Shown here piece by piece: positions 28,930 to 39,548 of a stretch of 64,000 bases of DNA (its first letter is position 1; every line of letters begins with the position of its first letter). The notes under the pieces are model-generated. The model worked only from the letters and a program-made list of their open reading frames with translations, did not search any database and had not been told where the DNA came from. The stretch is from assembly GCF_000234665.1 (NCBI RefSeq), contig NC_018323.1:62001-126000 (forward strand), read 5' to 3'. A program made the position numbers and the translations under genes. This DNA comes from Leishmania mexicana MHOM/GT/2001/U1103. Lineage: Eukaryota > Euglenozoa > Kinetoplastea > Trypanosomatida > Trypanosomatidae.

Positions 28930-31809
28930 ATGGAGACGAATCGACCACCTTCGACAGCGAAGTGGGTGAGTCGACGCACGCTTGACAGTCAGGCGAGCAA
29001 CCGCGAAAACAACGCAGGACTGACGCATCCGCGCGGGTCCAACTCAGACAAAAACCCGAACAACGCGAACCATCACCACAGCGTGGAGAAGCGCAAGTAT
29101 GGGCACGCGCCAGACGCTGTCATTGCGGCAATCGGTCGTGGCAGCGGCAGCGGGAATTCTGGTGGCGCCGCTGCCGCTGACAACTCGCCGTCCGCACCGT
29201 TCCACACGAACGGCGGCTGCGGCAGTAATCGGTTCGGCATTTCCGGCAGTGGCCACGGCGGCGGTTGGGGCAGCAACGCCCCCAATTCGCACGCTACCAA
29301 CAACGAACTCAACCACCAGGGTAACGCGTTCGGCACGAACACCGTCAACGCTCATGGACCACACAGCAATGGCAGTAATAACGCCAATGGCGGTGGCCGT
29401 CGTGGCTATGGGGCCGGTGGTGGGTACGGAGAGGCGACGGAGCCGACAATCCCGCCACCGCCGCGCAGCGTGCAGATGGGGCAGGGCACCTTGTCTGCCC
29501 AAGCCGCCGCCGCCACCTCGCGGGATTTTATTCCGCAGCCGCGCCACGCTAAGGCAAACAGCAGCGCCAGCAGCCACTCTTTGAAGCCGATGGAAGCATC
29601 ACCGCCTCCTCCTGGCGCCGCACCTTCTGTGCCTCCTTCCATCCACAGCCCTAGCTCCACCCCAGCGCTTCGCTGGGGTTTCAACGCCACCCCAACACCG
29701 CGCAGCGCGAACGGTGGCGCAGCAACGCCGAACGCACCCCCACTGGTTTACACTGCCGCCTCCCACTTCGACGCGCTGGCGGGGCTCCTTGCTCCCAAGT
29801 CAGCTACACCGTCGCCCCTCGCGAGCGCAGCAGACGGTGGTGGCCCCGAAGCAAATGTTGCTGCCCAAGCACCTCCGCATTTCACGGCCGCACCGCTGGC
29901 GTTTACCACGACAGTGCCCTCCGTCAACGCCCGCCTCGCCTCCTCCGCACCAGGCGCAGGTGCTCCAGCGCCACCGCGGCCGTTCGCTGTCACTAGCGCC
30001 GTGAATGCCGAGTCCTCGCCCCTCGATTCGTTTCATGTCGGCGAAAACATCAGCTTTGGCGCCTCCGCATTCGGCGGGTCGCTGCACTCGCAGCCGTCCG
30101 AGATTGAGACGCTGCTCGGTCAGGTGGAGCGCAGCACGGGGACACTGCCGGTGGGGGCGGCGGGTGAGCGCGTGATAGGCGGCTCGCTGCGCGAGCGGCG
30201 CTCTGTGACTGACTGGGGCATCGAGGAGGCGATCCGGACGGTGTTGCCGGGGATGGACGAGGACGAAAACTCGGACAACGTACAGGGTCCAAATTTCTCT
30301 GGCGGCATCGCAGCCATCACCGGCAACTGGCATACGTCCGGCGATGTCGAGACGCAACCTGTCGCCAGCGGTGGCGCCAGTGGCCTGCTGGCCGACTTCC
30401 CCACATCTTTTGCCGCGTCCTTTTCAGAGCGGGCGAGCACATTGCTGCAGTCGCCCTTCGCCGCCGATGCGGCCTTGAACACGATTGACAATCTTAGTCG
30501 GGCCTTCAGTACCGCTGCCCGCGTGGACTCCTCCTTCACTACGTCGCCAGCCACCACGACGGCGACTCCGCTGCAGCGCCCTCCAACGTCGCCGGGGGTG
30601 CGGCTGCCAAATCGCGTAACACCGGTAGAGGCGATGTCGATGCCGCCCTCGATGAGGGATTTGGCGCACCCTAGCGGCAGCCCCTACACGGTTCCCACAG
30701 CGACGCAGCCGCCGCCGCCGCGGTCTACCAAGTCGGAGGTCTCAGCGCGCGTCGAGGATCTGCCGGACGCCGGGCAGGGCGGCAGCGGTGAACTCCTCAA
30801 CCTCTACACCCTGCCGCCGCCAACGACCACGTCTCCGTGGCTCGCGTCAGGGATCAGCGAGTCAGCGACGCCGATGGCGCCTGTGAACCGCACAAGCGAT
30901 TCCATGGCCGCCAAACTACCAGGGCACCGCTCGCCGCGCACGACTGCGGCTCGGCCAGAGAGGCTGCAAGCGATCCCATTGAAAGAAGGGAGCATGAACA
31001 GCAATGGAGGGCTGACGACGACCACCGGGAGCACCACAAGCCCTGCTTTGGCAGCGGTCCGTCAGTCCAGCACCTCCAGCCATGGCGGCTCGGCGCCTAA
31101 CACACCGTCCCTGCGCAAGGAGCTCTCGACGCCGCTGTCGGGGAGCCGCTCGCAGCCCTACACGCCGGGTGGCTCGCGCCCGCAGCGCCCTTCTCTCTCC
31201 GCCCCTCTTGTCAACCGGCACACCATAACTCACATCTTCCGCGAGACACCGCAGTCGCTGCGGCGCAGGGAGCGTATGGAGCACAACCACTATCACAGCG
31301 ACCAGGCACTCTGCAAGGATTTCCACTGGCCTCCGCACGACGAGGCGGATGCAGAACACATGCTGCGGGAGCGCAACGCGACAAAGCTGCTGCGTCACCT
31401 CACCATAATCAGTTTCTCCCGGCAGCACGTCAGTGGGGTGCAGGAGTTGTTCGACACGTGGGCCAAGAATGGCATTCCAGCGCCGGACATGGGCTTCGGT
31501 GCGTACTACTTCTACGTCAAGGAGAAGAGCGAGAAGCTACTGTGCATGAAGCACAACGGCCGAGGTGCCTCGCCGGGCCACGGCTACGGGCGGTGCGACT
31601 TTGAGAGTCGCCGCCCGTACAGCACATGTCGCTACGAGCACGTCTGCCTCTTTTGCCGCTCTAAGGAGCACGGGTGGTTCGAGGAGGGCAAGTGCCAAGG
31701 CTACCAGCAGCTGCTGACTGAGATGGAGGAATTGGGGGTCACGGAGGAGGACATTGTGACACTGCTGAACGCGATGGAGAGGCCAGCGAAGCCAACGCGA
31801 TCCAGGTAA
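28930..31809 (+). CDS. Low-complexity protein with C-terminal Cys/His (zinc-binding-like) region, possible RNA-binding regulator
   Basis: 959 residues. The frame is open for 184 codons further upstream but contains no ATG there, and that part is pyrimidine-tract sequence; the ATG at 28930 sits in a GCCACCATGG context. Residues ~1-170 are Asn/Gly/His-rich; ~170-760 are Pro/Ala/Ser/Thr-rich and probably disordered. The conserved-looking part is the last ~230 residues: a TITHIFRETPQSLRRRERM segment, a helical HMLRERNATKLLRHL region, and from ~872 a Cys/His cluster with CMKHNGRG, GRCDFESRRPYSTC, then HVCLFCRSKEHG and KC. The CLFC-x4-H-x6-C spacing resembles a zinc knuckle with an enlarged loop. 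I recognise no named family. Low complexity plus a compact zinc-like region is common in trypanosomatid mRNA-binding regulators, so that role is inferred only. Confidence 0.85.
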   Translation: METNRPPSTAKWVSRRTLDSQASNRENNAGLTHPRGSNSDKNPNNANHHHSVEKRKYGHAPDAVIAAIGRGSGSGNSGGAAAADNSPSAPFHTNGGCGSNRFGISGSGHGGGWGSNAPNSHATNNELNHQGNAFGTNTVNAHGPHSNGSNNANGGGRRGYGAGGGYGEATEPTIPPPPRSVQMGQGTLSAQAAAATSRDFIPQPRHAKANSSASSHSLKPMEASPPPPGAAPSVPPSIHSPSSTPALRWGFNATPTPRSANGGAATPNAPPLVYTAASHFDALAGLLAPKSATPSPLASAADGGGPEANVAAQAPPHFTAAPLAFTTTVPSVNARLASSAPGAGAPAPPRPFAVTSAVNAESSPLDSFHVGENISFGASAFGGSLHSQPSEIETLLGQVERSTGTLPVGAAGERVIGGSLRERRSVTDWGIEEAIRTVLPGMDEDENSDNVQGPNFSGGIAAITGNWHTSGDVETQPVASGGASGLLADFPTSFAASFSERASTLLQSPFAADAALNTIDNLSRAFSTAARVDSSFTTSPATTTATPLQRPPTSPGVRLPNRVTPVEAMSMPPSMRDLAHPSGSPYTVPTATQPPPPRSTKSEVSARVEDLPDAGQGGSGELLNLYTLPPPTTTSPWLASGISESATPMAPVNRTSDSMAAKLPGHRSPRTTAARPERLQAIPLKEGSMNSNGGLTTTTGSTTSPALAAVRQSSTSSHGGSAPNTPSLRKELSTPLSGSRSQPYTPGGSRPQRPSLSAPLVNRHTITHIFRETPQSLRRRERMEHNHYHSDQALCKDFHWPPHDEADAEHMLRERNATKLLRHLTIISFSRQHVSGVQELFDTWAKNGIPAPDMGFGAYYFYVKEKSEKLLCMKHNGRGASPGHGYGRCDFESRRPYSTCRYEHVCLFCRSKEHGWFEEGKCQGYQQLLTEMEELGVTEEDIVTLLNAMERPAKPTRSR

Positions 31810-34800
31810 TGCCCCCCCCCCCCTCCTCCCCCCCGCACGCGCACAACCATCTTTCATGTGGATATCAGCGACGCTCTTCGCATATATACTTATCGGTTGC
31901 ACTCCTCTGACAGACGCCACGCACGCACGTACTGGGCGCCTCGTCGAGCTCGCCCCTGCCCGTCACGTACGTGTGCAGGAACGAGGGACGTTGCGGTTCG
32001 GTGGCGCCTTGTGGGGATCATTTTTGCTTTCTTCTTTTTTTGGTTACCGCACATTCATGCACGCCCCCGTACATTCGTGCGTGTGTGTGTGTGTGATCGT
32101 CCTTCTTGGCCGCAGACTTGTATGCACAGGTGCACATCTAGGGTGAGATGTGCACGTACACGTGTATGTTATCTATGTAATCTTTGGTGTGGATGGTTGC
32201 GTGATTTGTTGTCATGGATGTCGTTGCCGCGTTCTGCTGATCATACCGTTGTGTGCGCGTACGCCTGTACCGCAGTTGTGATCGCAACTGCGTCCTTTCT
32301 GTATCTTTCTCTCACTATATGTATATGGATATATATACATATATTGTCTTGCTGGCGTGTGTACGCCTTCCTTGGCTTTTCTTCGTCGCCTTTGTCGTTC
32401 CTGCGCCCTGTTGGGTGCCGCCGTTTTCTCCTCAGCAGCAGCTGCTGCGAGCGGCTTCTATCACCCTTGTTGCACACACGCGCTTTACGACTCTCTTCCG
32501 CATTTTTCTCTATCTCTGGTCATTCGCCGTCTCTCCCTCTCTCCTTCTTCACCGTGTATGATGTCTCTGTCGTTGGGCGTGCCGAACAGCGCTCATTTTT
32601 TTTGTTGTTGTTTGCTGTGAGCGTCGGTGCGGTCTTCTGCGTCCCCAGCGTTTGGTGGCTCTCCCTCTCCGTTTCTCTCGCCTTGCACACGTTTCTCTCA
32701 TTTCAGGTTGCTTTGGCATCTCTCCCTCTCTTCCATTTTTGTCGTGATACCGTCGTTGATACCGCCTGGTTGCGCCTGCATGTGTGTGTGCGTGTGTGTG
32801 TGCGCGTGTGCGTCTTGTCTATCCGTGTTTTCCGTCTTTCTGAGCAGTGGCGGCAATAGACTTGCGATTCTTCGCCTTTTGTTCGTGTTTTCTTTCCTCA
32901 TTGATTCGTGCTGCTGCTTTGTTTTGTTTTGTTTCTTCTTCAAAAGCTCTGGTGCTCACAGAGGCTCTTGCTGCCACACCATTGCCAACACACACACTCA
33001 CGTGCTACTAGGAGGCTCAATCCACCTTGTACAGGAACTTTGCCCCTCTTTGTTTTTTTGTTTCTTTTGCATATTATGTTCGAAGGCGAGTGACACGTGT
33101 TATGTCTGTGCGTTGCTGTCGAGCCGCTGCGGCTGCTACTGCTTCTTTGTTGTTGTGTTCACCATCGCTCATCCATCCTCTCCCCCTTCCGCTCATTCCC
33201 TCCCGTGGCCCGACTCTCTCTCTCTGTCTCCGCCTCTTTTGCGTTACCTCGTCTCCCTTCTAGATCTCTATGTTTTGATTTATCTTTGCTGCTTCACGAT
33301 TCATGAACTGTTTTTTGTGTTCTTGTCGACGTCTTTTCTGTGTCACCGATGCTGTCCCCTCACATACCCCATCACCGCCTGTGTGTCTTTGCGTGGCTGC
33401 CGCTGAGGCTGTCTCTTCCCCTATCTGTTTTCGGGTTTCTGCAGTGTCCAGCGTCTCTTCTTAAAGTGCGCGTGTGCTTGTCGGCATCGAGGGTGGTGTG
33501 CGTGGGCCACCTCGAGAAACACTACGCTGTTATGTGTGTGTGTGTGTATGTATGTCAGTGCCTGTGTCTAGGCATGCCAGATGGTTTTTCGTTGATGCAG
33601 AGAGTACCCTTCAACTTCTAGACATGTTTGTCTCTCCATCCCTCTTGCTCCTCATGTGCCGTGAGCGCTCTCTCTGCCCTTTGTGTTTTGCCGTGTATCG
33701 CGGATGTGCGAATGTGACTCACCTTTTCCCTCTTGATCCTGCCAGCGCGGCTGTTCTTGTGGCTGTTGCTTCGTAATGGCAATATCGCCGGAATAGAGAA
33801 CAGCATCTCTGGTGGGAGGCACTCTTCCTCTCTTCCCTGTCCTCTAGCGTGTGGCGCAGCTGGGCTGTGGGACGGTGGCGGGGGCCGTTTTCTTTTTATT
33901 GTGATTGTTCAGTCTGTTGGTGTTGTTGTGCACGGATTTGCGCGGTGCCGTACACTGGACACCTTATCTCTCTCCGAGGCCCCTCTCTGTATACATTTTC
34001 TGGCGTCTCCTGTGTGTATGTGGTGTGTGTGTGTGTGTGTGTGTCTATCTCTGCGTGCGCGCTTCGCTTGCCCTGCCAATGTTTCGCTATCCCCTCCCTC
34101 TCTCGTGGCGCGTTGATTTCGGTATTTTTTTTGTGTTTCCTCTACCGTGTTACCACACACACACGCACACGCGCTCTCTCTGTTGCTCTCTTGCGCCCCC
34201 CCCCTCTTCCCTTTTTTGACGTTTTTATAGCTTCTCATCTCCTCCTATTTCCACGCTATTTACTTCTCTCGTCATGTGTGCCTCTGTGCCTGTTTCTTCG
34301 TTACGTGTGTGCGTGTGGTTGTCTCTCGTCTGGCCCCTCCTCACCTCCTCCTGTCCGATCCCCTGCGTCTTCTGAGTCCTTTCCTCCCGAAGCGAATCGA
34401 GTGGCCAGATTGATGCGCTACCTCTTCTTCCCCCTTCCCACATGCACGCAGCAACAACAACAGTAAACAACGCACGGACAAAGAAAGAGCTGCAGCAGAT
34501 GATTTGGCAGGGAGACGAGAGCACAGACGCCTTGCCTAGCTCTCCTCACCATTCTAGCCAAGGCTGGAGAATGGTGACGCGCCTCTCTGACGTGTAGGGG
34601 ATGGGGCGTGACACCTCGTGTGACCATCTCCTATCTCTCTACCATGTCTTCATGCCTGGGAGGTGCACACATGCAGTGCATCTCAAACTCTTCAAGCAAG
34701 TAAAAAACAAAACAGCCAGAAACTGGCACCGATCAACCTTCACGCCTCCCCTTCTGCCTCTGCCTCTGCTCTACCTCGCTCTTTTTCGTTTGTTGTTCTG

Positions 34801-35210
34801 CTCCACGCAGCACATCTTCCATCCTCTCACCTGCGCCTCGGACGTGTGCATCGGTGTGCCTTTGTACGGCACCTGATCAATGTATGCCATCATGCGTGTA
34901 TCTTGAGCACTTGCTTGCCTTTTCTTTTCTGGCCAGTCATTTGTTCTTTTTTTTCATTGCTTGGGTGCATCTTCTACCTCAGCGCTGGTGGGGCATGTGT
35001 GTGTGGCGCCGCCGCCGTCTTCATCCCCATCGTCTTCATTGACGTCATCGTGCTCATCGCTGTTGCGTGCGTGGGGGACCGACGTGTGCGTTGTGCGTCT
35101 GTGTGGCGATCCGAGACGGGTGAGCTCAACCGCGTCGTCTCTCGCAGCGAGTCTTCGTCCCTCTTCCTCTTCGTGTCTTGTGCATCTTTTTTTTTGTTGT
35201 TGCTTTGCCG
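31810..35210 (+). other. 3.4 kb gene-free region
   Basis: Mostly T/C/G-rich sequence with TG-rich patches and a C11 run just after the stop (31814-31824). Long open frames (for example 31858-32859) give repetitive Leu/Phe/Ser/Cys proteins with no gene-like codon bias, so they are not called. A (TG)n tract lies at 34023-34044. The region likely holds the 3' UTR of the upstream gene and the 5' UTR of the EHD gene. Confidence 0.5.
34023..34044 (+). repeat. (TG)n microsatellite
   Basis: Eleven uninterrupted TG units in a non-coding spacer. Confidence 0.9.
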
Positions 35211-37097
35211 ATGCCCATCTTGGGTGCGGCTACCCCGGAGCCTCTATGTGGGAGGGAGACGGGCGGCAGCGTACCAGGCAGCATGGAGACGCTCATCAAG
35301 AAGCTCCACCTTCTCTACACTCAGCGCGTGCGGCCGCTGGAAGAGATGTACAGCTTCGACACCTTCCGCCCCAGCTGGTATGAGGAGACGATCCTCAACG
35401 AGCGTCCCTTCATTACGCTATTTGGCCCGTGGTCGGCTGGCAAGACCACCTTCATCAACTACCTCTTGCAGAGCAACCACTTGTGGACTGGTCCGCAGCC
35501 GACAACGGCAGAGTTCACGGTGGTGATGTACGGCAAAGAACCGGGCCCGATTGCCGGCCAGGCGCTGGCCAACTCGAAGCACTTGCCGTTCAAGGGCCTT
35601 CTCTATTTTGGCGAGTCCTTCATCAACAACCTCAAGGGATTCCAGGTGCCCCATCCACTCCTGGAGCGCGTCACGCTCATCGACACTCCTGGGGTGCTGG
35701 AGAGCGCTAAGGACATTCACCAGCGCAAGTACGACTACGTGAAGGTGTGCCGCTGGTTTGCGGAGCGAAGCGACTTGATCTTCGTCTTTTTCGACCCCAG
35801 CAAGCTGGATGCCGGTGGGGAGCTTCGCCAGCTCTTCCAAACCTCCTTCAAGGGGATCGAGAATCGTCTCCGCCTCGTATTGAACAAGGCCGACGCCATC
35901 TCCACCCAGGAGCTCATGCGGGTCTATGGCAGTTTGTTCTGGAACTTATCCAACTTCATCAACACAACGGAGCCGCCGCGTGTCTACGTTGGCAGTTTTT
36001 GGGATAAGCCGTACAACCCAAACTCCTTCTCTCGTCTCTTCGCAGAGGAGAAGTTAGACCTGCTGCATGAGTTGCTCGAGATTATTCCGCAACAGGCGAG
36101 GGACAAGAAGATCGCGTCGCTCATTCAGCGAGCCAAGGAGGTGCTCGTGCATGCCCTCATCGTTGGTGGCATCCGGGCCGACCTGCCGGTTCTCTTCGGC
36201 AAGTCCAAGGCAAAGAAAAAGGCGGCGGAGCAGCTGCCAAGGCGCTACGAACTCATCGGCGCTAGCTACAAGATGAACCACCGCGACTTCCCGCCGGTGC
36301 AGGCCTATCGATCTTTTCTGGAGCGCTACGACGTCGCGAAGTTCCCATCGCTGCAGAAACCGGAGAAGGCTGGTCTCATCCGCGGCATTCAAGAGCTGAT
36401 TGACACGATCCTGCCATCCATGCTGCGGCCGGTGTGCAACACCCGAGCCGCGAACCCGTTTGAGGAGGATAAGTGGACGGGCTTGCTCAGCATGTACCGC
36501 GATCACGTGCTTTTGCAGCGTGATGGGCGGCCTGGCATGCAGGGAGACACTGACAAGGTCGCCTCCACCATGGGTAAGGCGGTGCCTGACTCGGCGTCCC
36601 TGGGTCCGTCTTCCAGTATTGCCGCCACCCCCGCCCCCGGCCCGTCGTCTCTACTTGGCCCCGGCACCGCAGTCGCAGCATCTTCTGCGTCGCCATCCTT
36701 CACACAGTCGCCTTCCCTCGCGATGGCTGCTTCTTCCACGGCTGCCGCCACTCCGCCGCCGCTGCCATCATCCGCAGCGACGTCGTCGCCAGCTGACATG
36801 CAAGCCATGATGGCGATAATGCAGCAGATGGCTGCATATCAGCAGCAGCAACAAGAGCAAGACCGACGGAGCAGCAGTGCACCTGCGACCGTCAACTCAC
36901 ACGGGACACGATCTTCATCGCCCCCACAGACATCAGGAAATCCTGTTGAGTCCTCCGTCCCGGTGACCCCGCAAGAGTCGGACATAAACAGCGAACCGTG
37001 CCTACTTACCGTGGCGCCTCAACCCGCCATGCCCGACAACTGCGCTTCCCAGATTAACGCATGGACTCGCGAGGACGTGTCAAAGGCGCCACACTGA
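35211..37097 (+). CDS. EHD-family (dynamin superfamily) membrane-remodelling ATPase lacking an EH domain
   Basis: 628 residues from 35211. EHD hallmarks are clear: a helical lead-in LYTQRVRPLEEMYSFDTFRP, P-loop GPWSAGKTTFINYL at ~72-85, PTTAEFTVVMYG, switch II DTPGVL at ~158, WFAERSDLIFVFFDPSKLD, NKADA at ~225 and RVYGSLFWNLSNFIN followed by RVYVGSFWDKP. The helical middle (DFPPVQAYRSFLERYDVAKF) also matches EHDs. These proteins bind ATP, oligomerise on membranes and act in endocytic recycling. The usual C-terminal EH domain is absent; after ~residue 435 there is a Pro/Ser/Ala-rich tail with a short Gln run. The pyrimidine tract runs up to 35207 and the first AG after it is at 35238-35239, so the mature mRNA may start downstream of this ATG. 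The next in-frame ATG, 35283 (604 residues), keeps the whole conserved region and may be the true start. Confidence 0.9.
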   Translation: MPILGAATPEPLCGRETGGSVPGSMETLIKKLHLLYTQRVRPLEEMYSFDTFRPSWYEETILNERPFITLFGPWSAGKTTFINYLLQSNHLWTGPQPTTAEFTVVMYGKEPGPIAGQALANSKHLPFKGLLYFGESFINNLKGFQVPHPLLERVTLIDTPGVLESAKDIHQRKYDYVKVCRWFAERSDLIFVFFDPSKLDAGGELRQLFQTSFKGIENRLRLVLNKADAISTQELMRVYGSLFWNLSNFINTTEPPRVYVGSFWDKPYNPNSFSRLFAEEKLDLLHELLEIIPQQARDKKIASLIQRAKEVLVHALIVGGIRADLPVLFGKSKAKKKAAEQLPRRYELIGASYKMNHRDFPPVQAYRSFLERYDVAKFPSLQKPEKAGLIRGIQELIDTILPSMLRPVCNTRAANPFEEDKWTGLLSMYRDHVLLQRDGRPGMQGDTDKVASTMGKAVPDSASLGPSSSIAATPAPGPSSLLGPGTAVAASSASPSFTQSPSLAMAASSTAAATPPPLPSSAATSSPADMQAMMAIMQQMAAYQQQQQEQDRRSSSAPATVNSHGTRSSSPPQTSGNPVESSVPVTPQESDINSEPCLLTVAPQPAMPDNCASQINAWTREDVSKAPH

Positions 37098-38510
37098 GAC
37101 GAGCGCTGCGCTTCCTTCGTATCACAAGCTCGTCTCTCCGTCTCTTCTACTCACATTCCCGGGCAACCAGGAGGATCACTGATCTGCCGCTGTGGGCGCG
37201 TCGAAGCTCCTTCCCTCCTTTGTGCGTCTTCTTGTGTCTGCGCGGGTGCGCTCGCGGTCTCTCCGTGGTCTCCTCATATTCGCCCACGATGACACCACCT
37301 TGCCCGGTGTGGGATGGTGCATGCCGTGTGGAAAGGGCTCTTGGGGGGATGACAGGCGGGGCCAGAGCTTGGCTCCGTCACCTCTTCCTCCGCTTCCGTC
37401 TGTACACGACTTCACTATCCCCTTCCTCCGTGGCGTTCCCGCGTTTCGCTAGTCTCTTCCTCAGCCTTTGCTTCTTTTTTTCTCTGCGCTGCCACCTCGT
37501 CATGGCGACCTGAAATGGTGCGGCCAGGGGTTGGAGAGCGCTTGTCCGCTGCCCCCGCTTTATGATGTAGGACACCATCAGCGCAGGGCCTACCCCCCGC
37601 ACACCTCACGCACACAAAGCGAAAGGAACTGAGGAGGGGCGGAGGGCAATGAAGGGAACAGTCGTTGATGCCGCATGTGTACCTACGAGGCGTCGTGGCC
37701 ATCGCTGAGATGGAGTGGCGGGGGCGGGGACACACGCACCAACAAGTTCCAAAAAGGCTTTCTCAACTTTTACTGACGCTGCGCGCACGTGACGCCGCCA
37801 CCGCTTCTGCCAAGGATGTGCACAAGGGGTGAGGGTGGGGGGGTCATCCATGTATGAATGAAGGGGCGAGGGTGTGCCATTTCACGCTCTCTTCTGATAT
37901 CTTCACATAGCTGCCACGTTGTAGTCCCCTTCCTAGGTGCGTTGTGCGACACGAGTCTCACCTCCGCACCACTATCTTCTCACTGCTCTGCACACGCTGA
38001 CTCCTTTGTCTCCACTTGCTACGCGTCTCTTCTCTTTGGTTGCTTCTGCATATCAGGGCACATACACTGCGGCGGTTTATACTGTTGCTGCGCCCTACCA
38101 CGTGAACCACGTGCGTGCGCCTTCTTGCCACGTGACCACCTCGTTGTTGATACCGCAGACAACTGCATCGTTGGTGCGCGCAGACACAGACTGTAGTGCG
38201 TGGTGAATGAAGAGAGGAGGAAGAGCCGTCACTCTCTCCCTCCCTCGTACCGCTCTGGCTCGTGGGCATTGTGCAAGGCACCCATGCAGCCGCCCACGCG
38301 CACGTTTCAGCAACGCGCCTCAGCGGCCGCTGTTGTAACGGCCGCCAACCTACAGCCTCTGCTTTTCCAACGCTGTGTGACTGTTTCATTGCGAGGGAGA
38401 GGTGAGTGGGGGGACGCGCACTACCGGCGATACCGCGAAGAGCAAGAAGCTCAGCCGTCTCTGTTGCACCGCTTTCGCTTTCTCCCTCACTCAGTGTTCG
38501 GCGGGACACG
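37098..38510 (+). other. Intergenic spacer
   Basis: About 1.4 kb between the EHD gene and the frameshifted gene. Mixed composition with some pyrimidine tracts (about 37380-37500). No frame with gene-like composition, no recognised repeat or RNA gene. Confidence 0.45.
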
Positions 38511-39548
38511 ATGCGCGGCGAGGTCTGTGATGATGGCCTGCATGCAACACCCCCGTCGAGCAGTTGTGACAGCCACAATAGCAGTCATGTCCTCCATGAC
38601 CCTGAGCTGCTTGATTTGATGGAGGCTGCGGAGGATATGGCGCTGTTCTTCCGCGCTCGAGCCAACTACAGCGAGGCACCGCCTTCCAACAATGAAATCG
38701 CTTCTCGCATGTCAGAGCAAACACCCAACGCCACGAACACAGACGGCCCGGCACCCGTAGATCTACCTGCCGCAGCGTCACTGCCTTGCCTGCCCACTTC
38801 GCTCCTTGTTGACGGATCGCTGTTTATGCGTGAGATTCCGGTGTCGTCGCCCGCCGCCAAAGCGCACGGCAAGATATCATTTCTCTTCGGAGCGGTGGGT
38901 GTCTCAACCGGCTCGGTCTTCTGCCCTTTCACGTGCGGCTTTGTCTCCATGTGCTCGCCACACTGGGGCCAGCTGTGCGCGGTCGGCCTCAGAGTTCGTA
39001 TGTCGCTGCACGGTGGCAGGCGCGTGGTGCCACAGAAGCCGGACCTGCTGCTAGCCCGCGCACGCCAGCTGCAGGGATGCACCATGCAAGGCAGCCCCAA
39101 GATATCCAGCAAGTCGACGCAGCCTCATAGCGCCAGCTCTGCGAAGGCGCTCAAGGACTCTAGGTGTACGGAGACGAGACGGTGGCTTCCAGCAGCGCTT
39201 TTCGAGACGTGGGGCTGGAGCCCGCACCTGCAGCAGACGCTCGGCGCCACTGGAGAGCGCGGCCGCCTTCCGTGCTGCGGTAGAGGCACATATGCTCACT
39301 GGAGACCTCTGCAAAGGCGCACAAGTCATACCAGTCGCGGGGGCTGGTGGCAGTCGTGCAGGGATACCAGCTCCTTTCGGCGCACGGCAGCGCACCACGT
39401 CCGCGAGAGGTGGAACCCGAGAGGTACAGGCAGCGGCGCGCTGCCCGTGGAACACCCGATGTCGCGTCCTGCAGCCCCCCTCCTCCTCGAGGCTGGGCTG
39501 TTCGTCTACAAGGGCGGTCGCGTCGTGGGTCACCGTTTCGGCATCTAA
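38511..39548 (+). CDS. 5' part of a long unknown gene interrupted by a frameshift
   Basis: A frame of 345 codons from an ATG at 38511. Codon third positions are G/C-rich, most strikingly from about 39430 to the TAA at 39546-39548, so the frame looks coding right up to its stop. The next frame (+1 relative to this one) is open from 39055 and is clearly the coding frame from about 39550 to 43002. One indel near 39540 would therefore unite both into a product of about 1,496 codons. Features include LLDLMEAAEDMALFFRAR near the start, a Gly/Ser segment FLFGAVGVSTGS, and GLFVYKGGRVVGHRFG just before the stop. The last two faintly recall the nucleotide-lid and S5-fold strands of GHKL/MORC ATPases; this is weak. 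Assembly error, mutation or pseudogene cannot be separated here. Confidence 0.6.
   Translation: MRGEVCDDGLHATPPSSSCDSHNSSHVLHDPELLDLMEAAEDMALFFRARANYSEAPPSNNEIASRMSEQTPNATNTDGPAPVDLPAAASLPCLPTSLLVDGSLFMREIPVSSPAAKAHGKISFLFGAVGVSTGSVFCPFTCGFVSMCSPHWGQLCAVGLRVRMSLHGGRRVVPQKPDLLLARARQLQGCTMQGSPKISSKSTQPHSASSAKALKDSRCTETRRWLPAALFETWGWSPHLQQTLGATGERGRLPCCGRGTYAHWRPLQRRTSHTSRGGWWQSCRDTSSFRRTAAHHVRERWNPRGTGSGALPVEHPMSRPAAPLLLEAGLFVYKGGRVVGHRFGI

Noticed and set aside
31858..32859. 333-codon + strand frame
   Set aside because: Starts inside 3' flank and encodes low-complexity Ser/Leu/Phe/Cys runs from pyrimidine-rich sequence; no gene-like third-position bias.
32627..33406. 259-codon hydrophobic frame suggestive of a membrane protein
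   Set aside because: No ATG at its start and composition fully explained by T/C-rich DNA.
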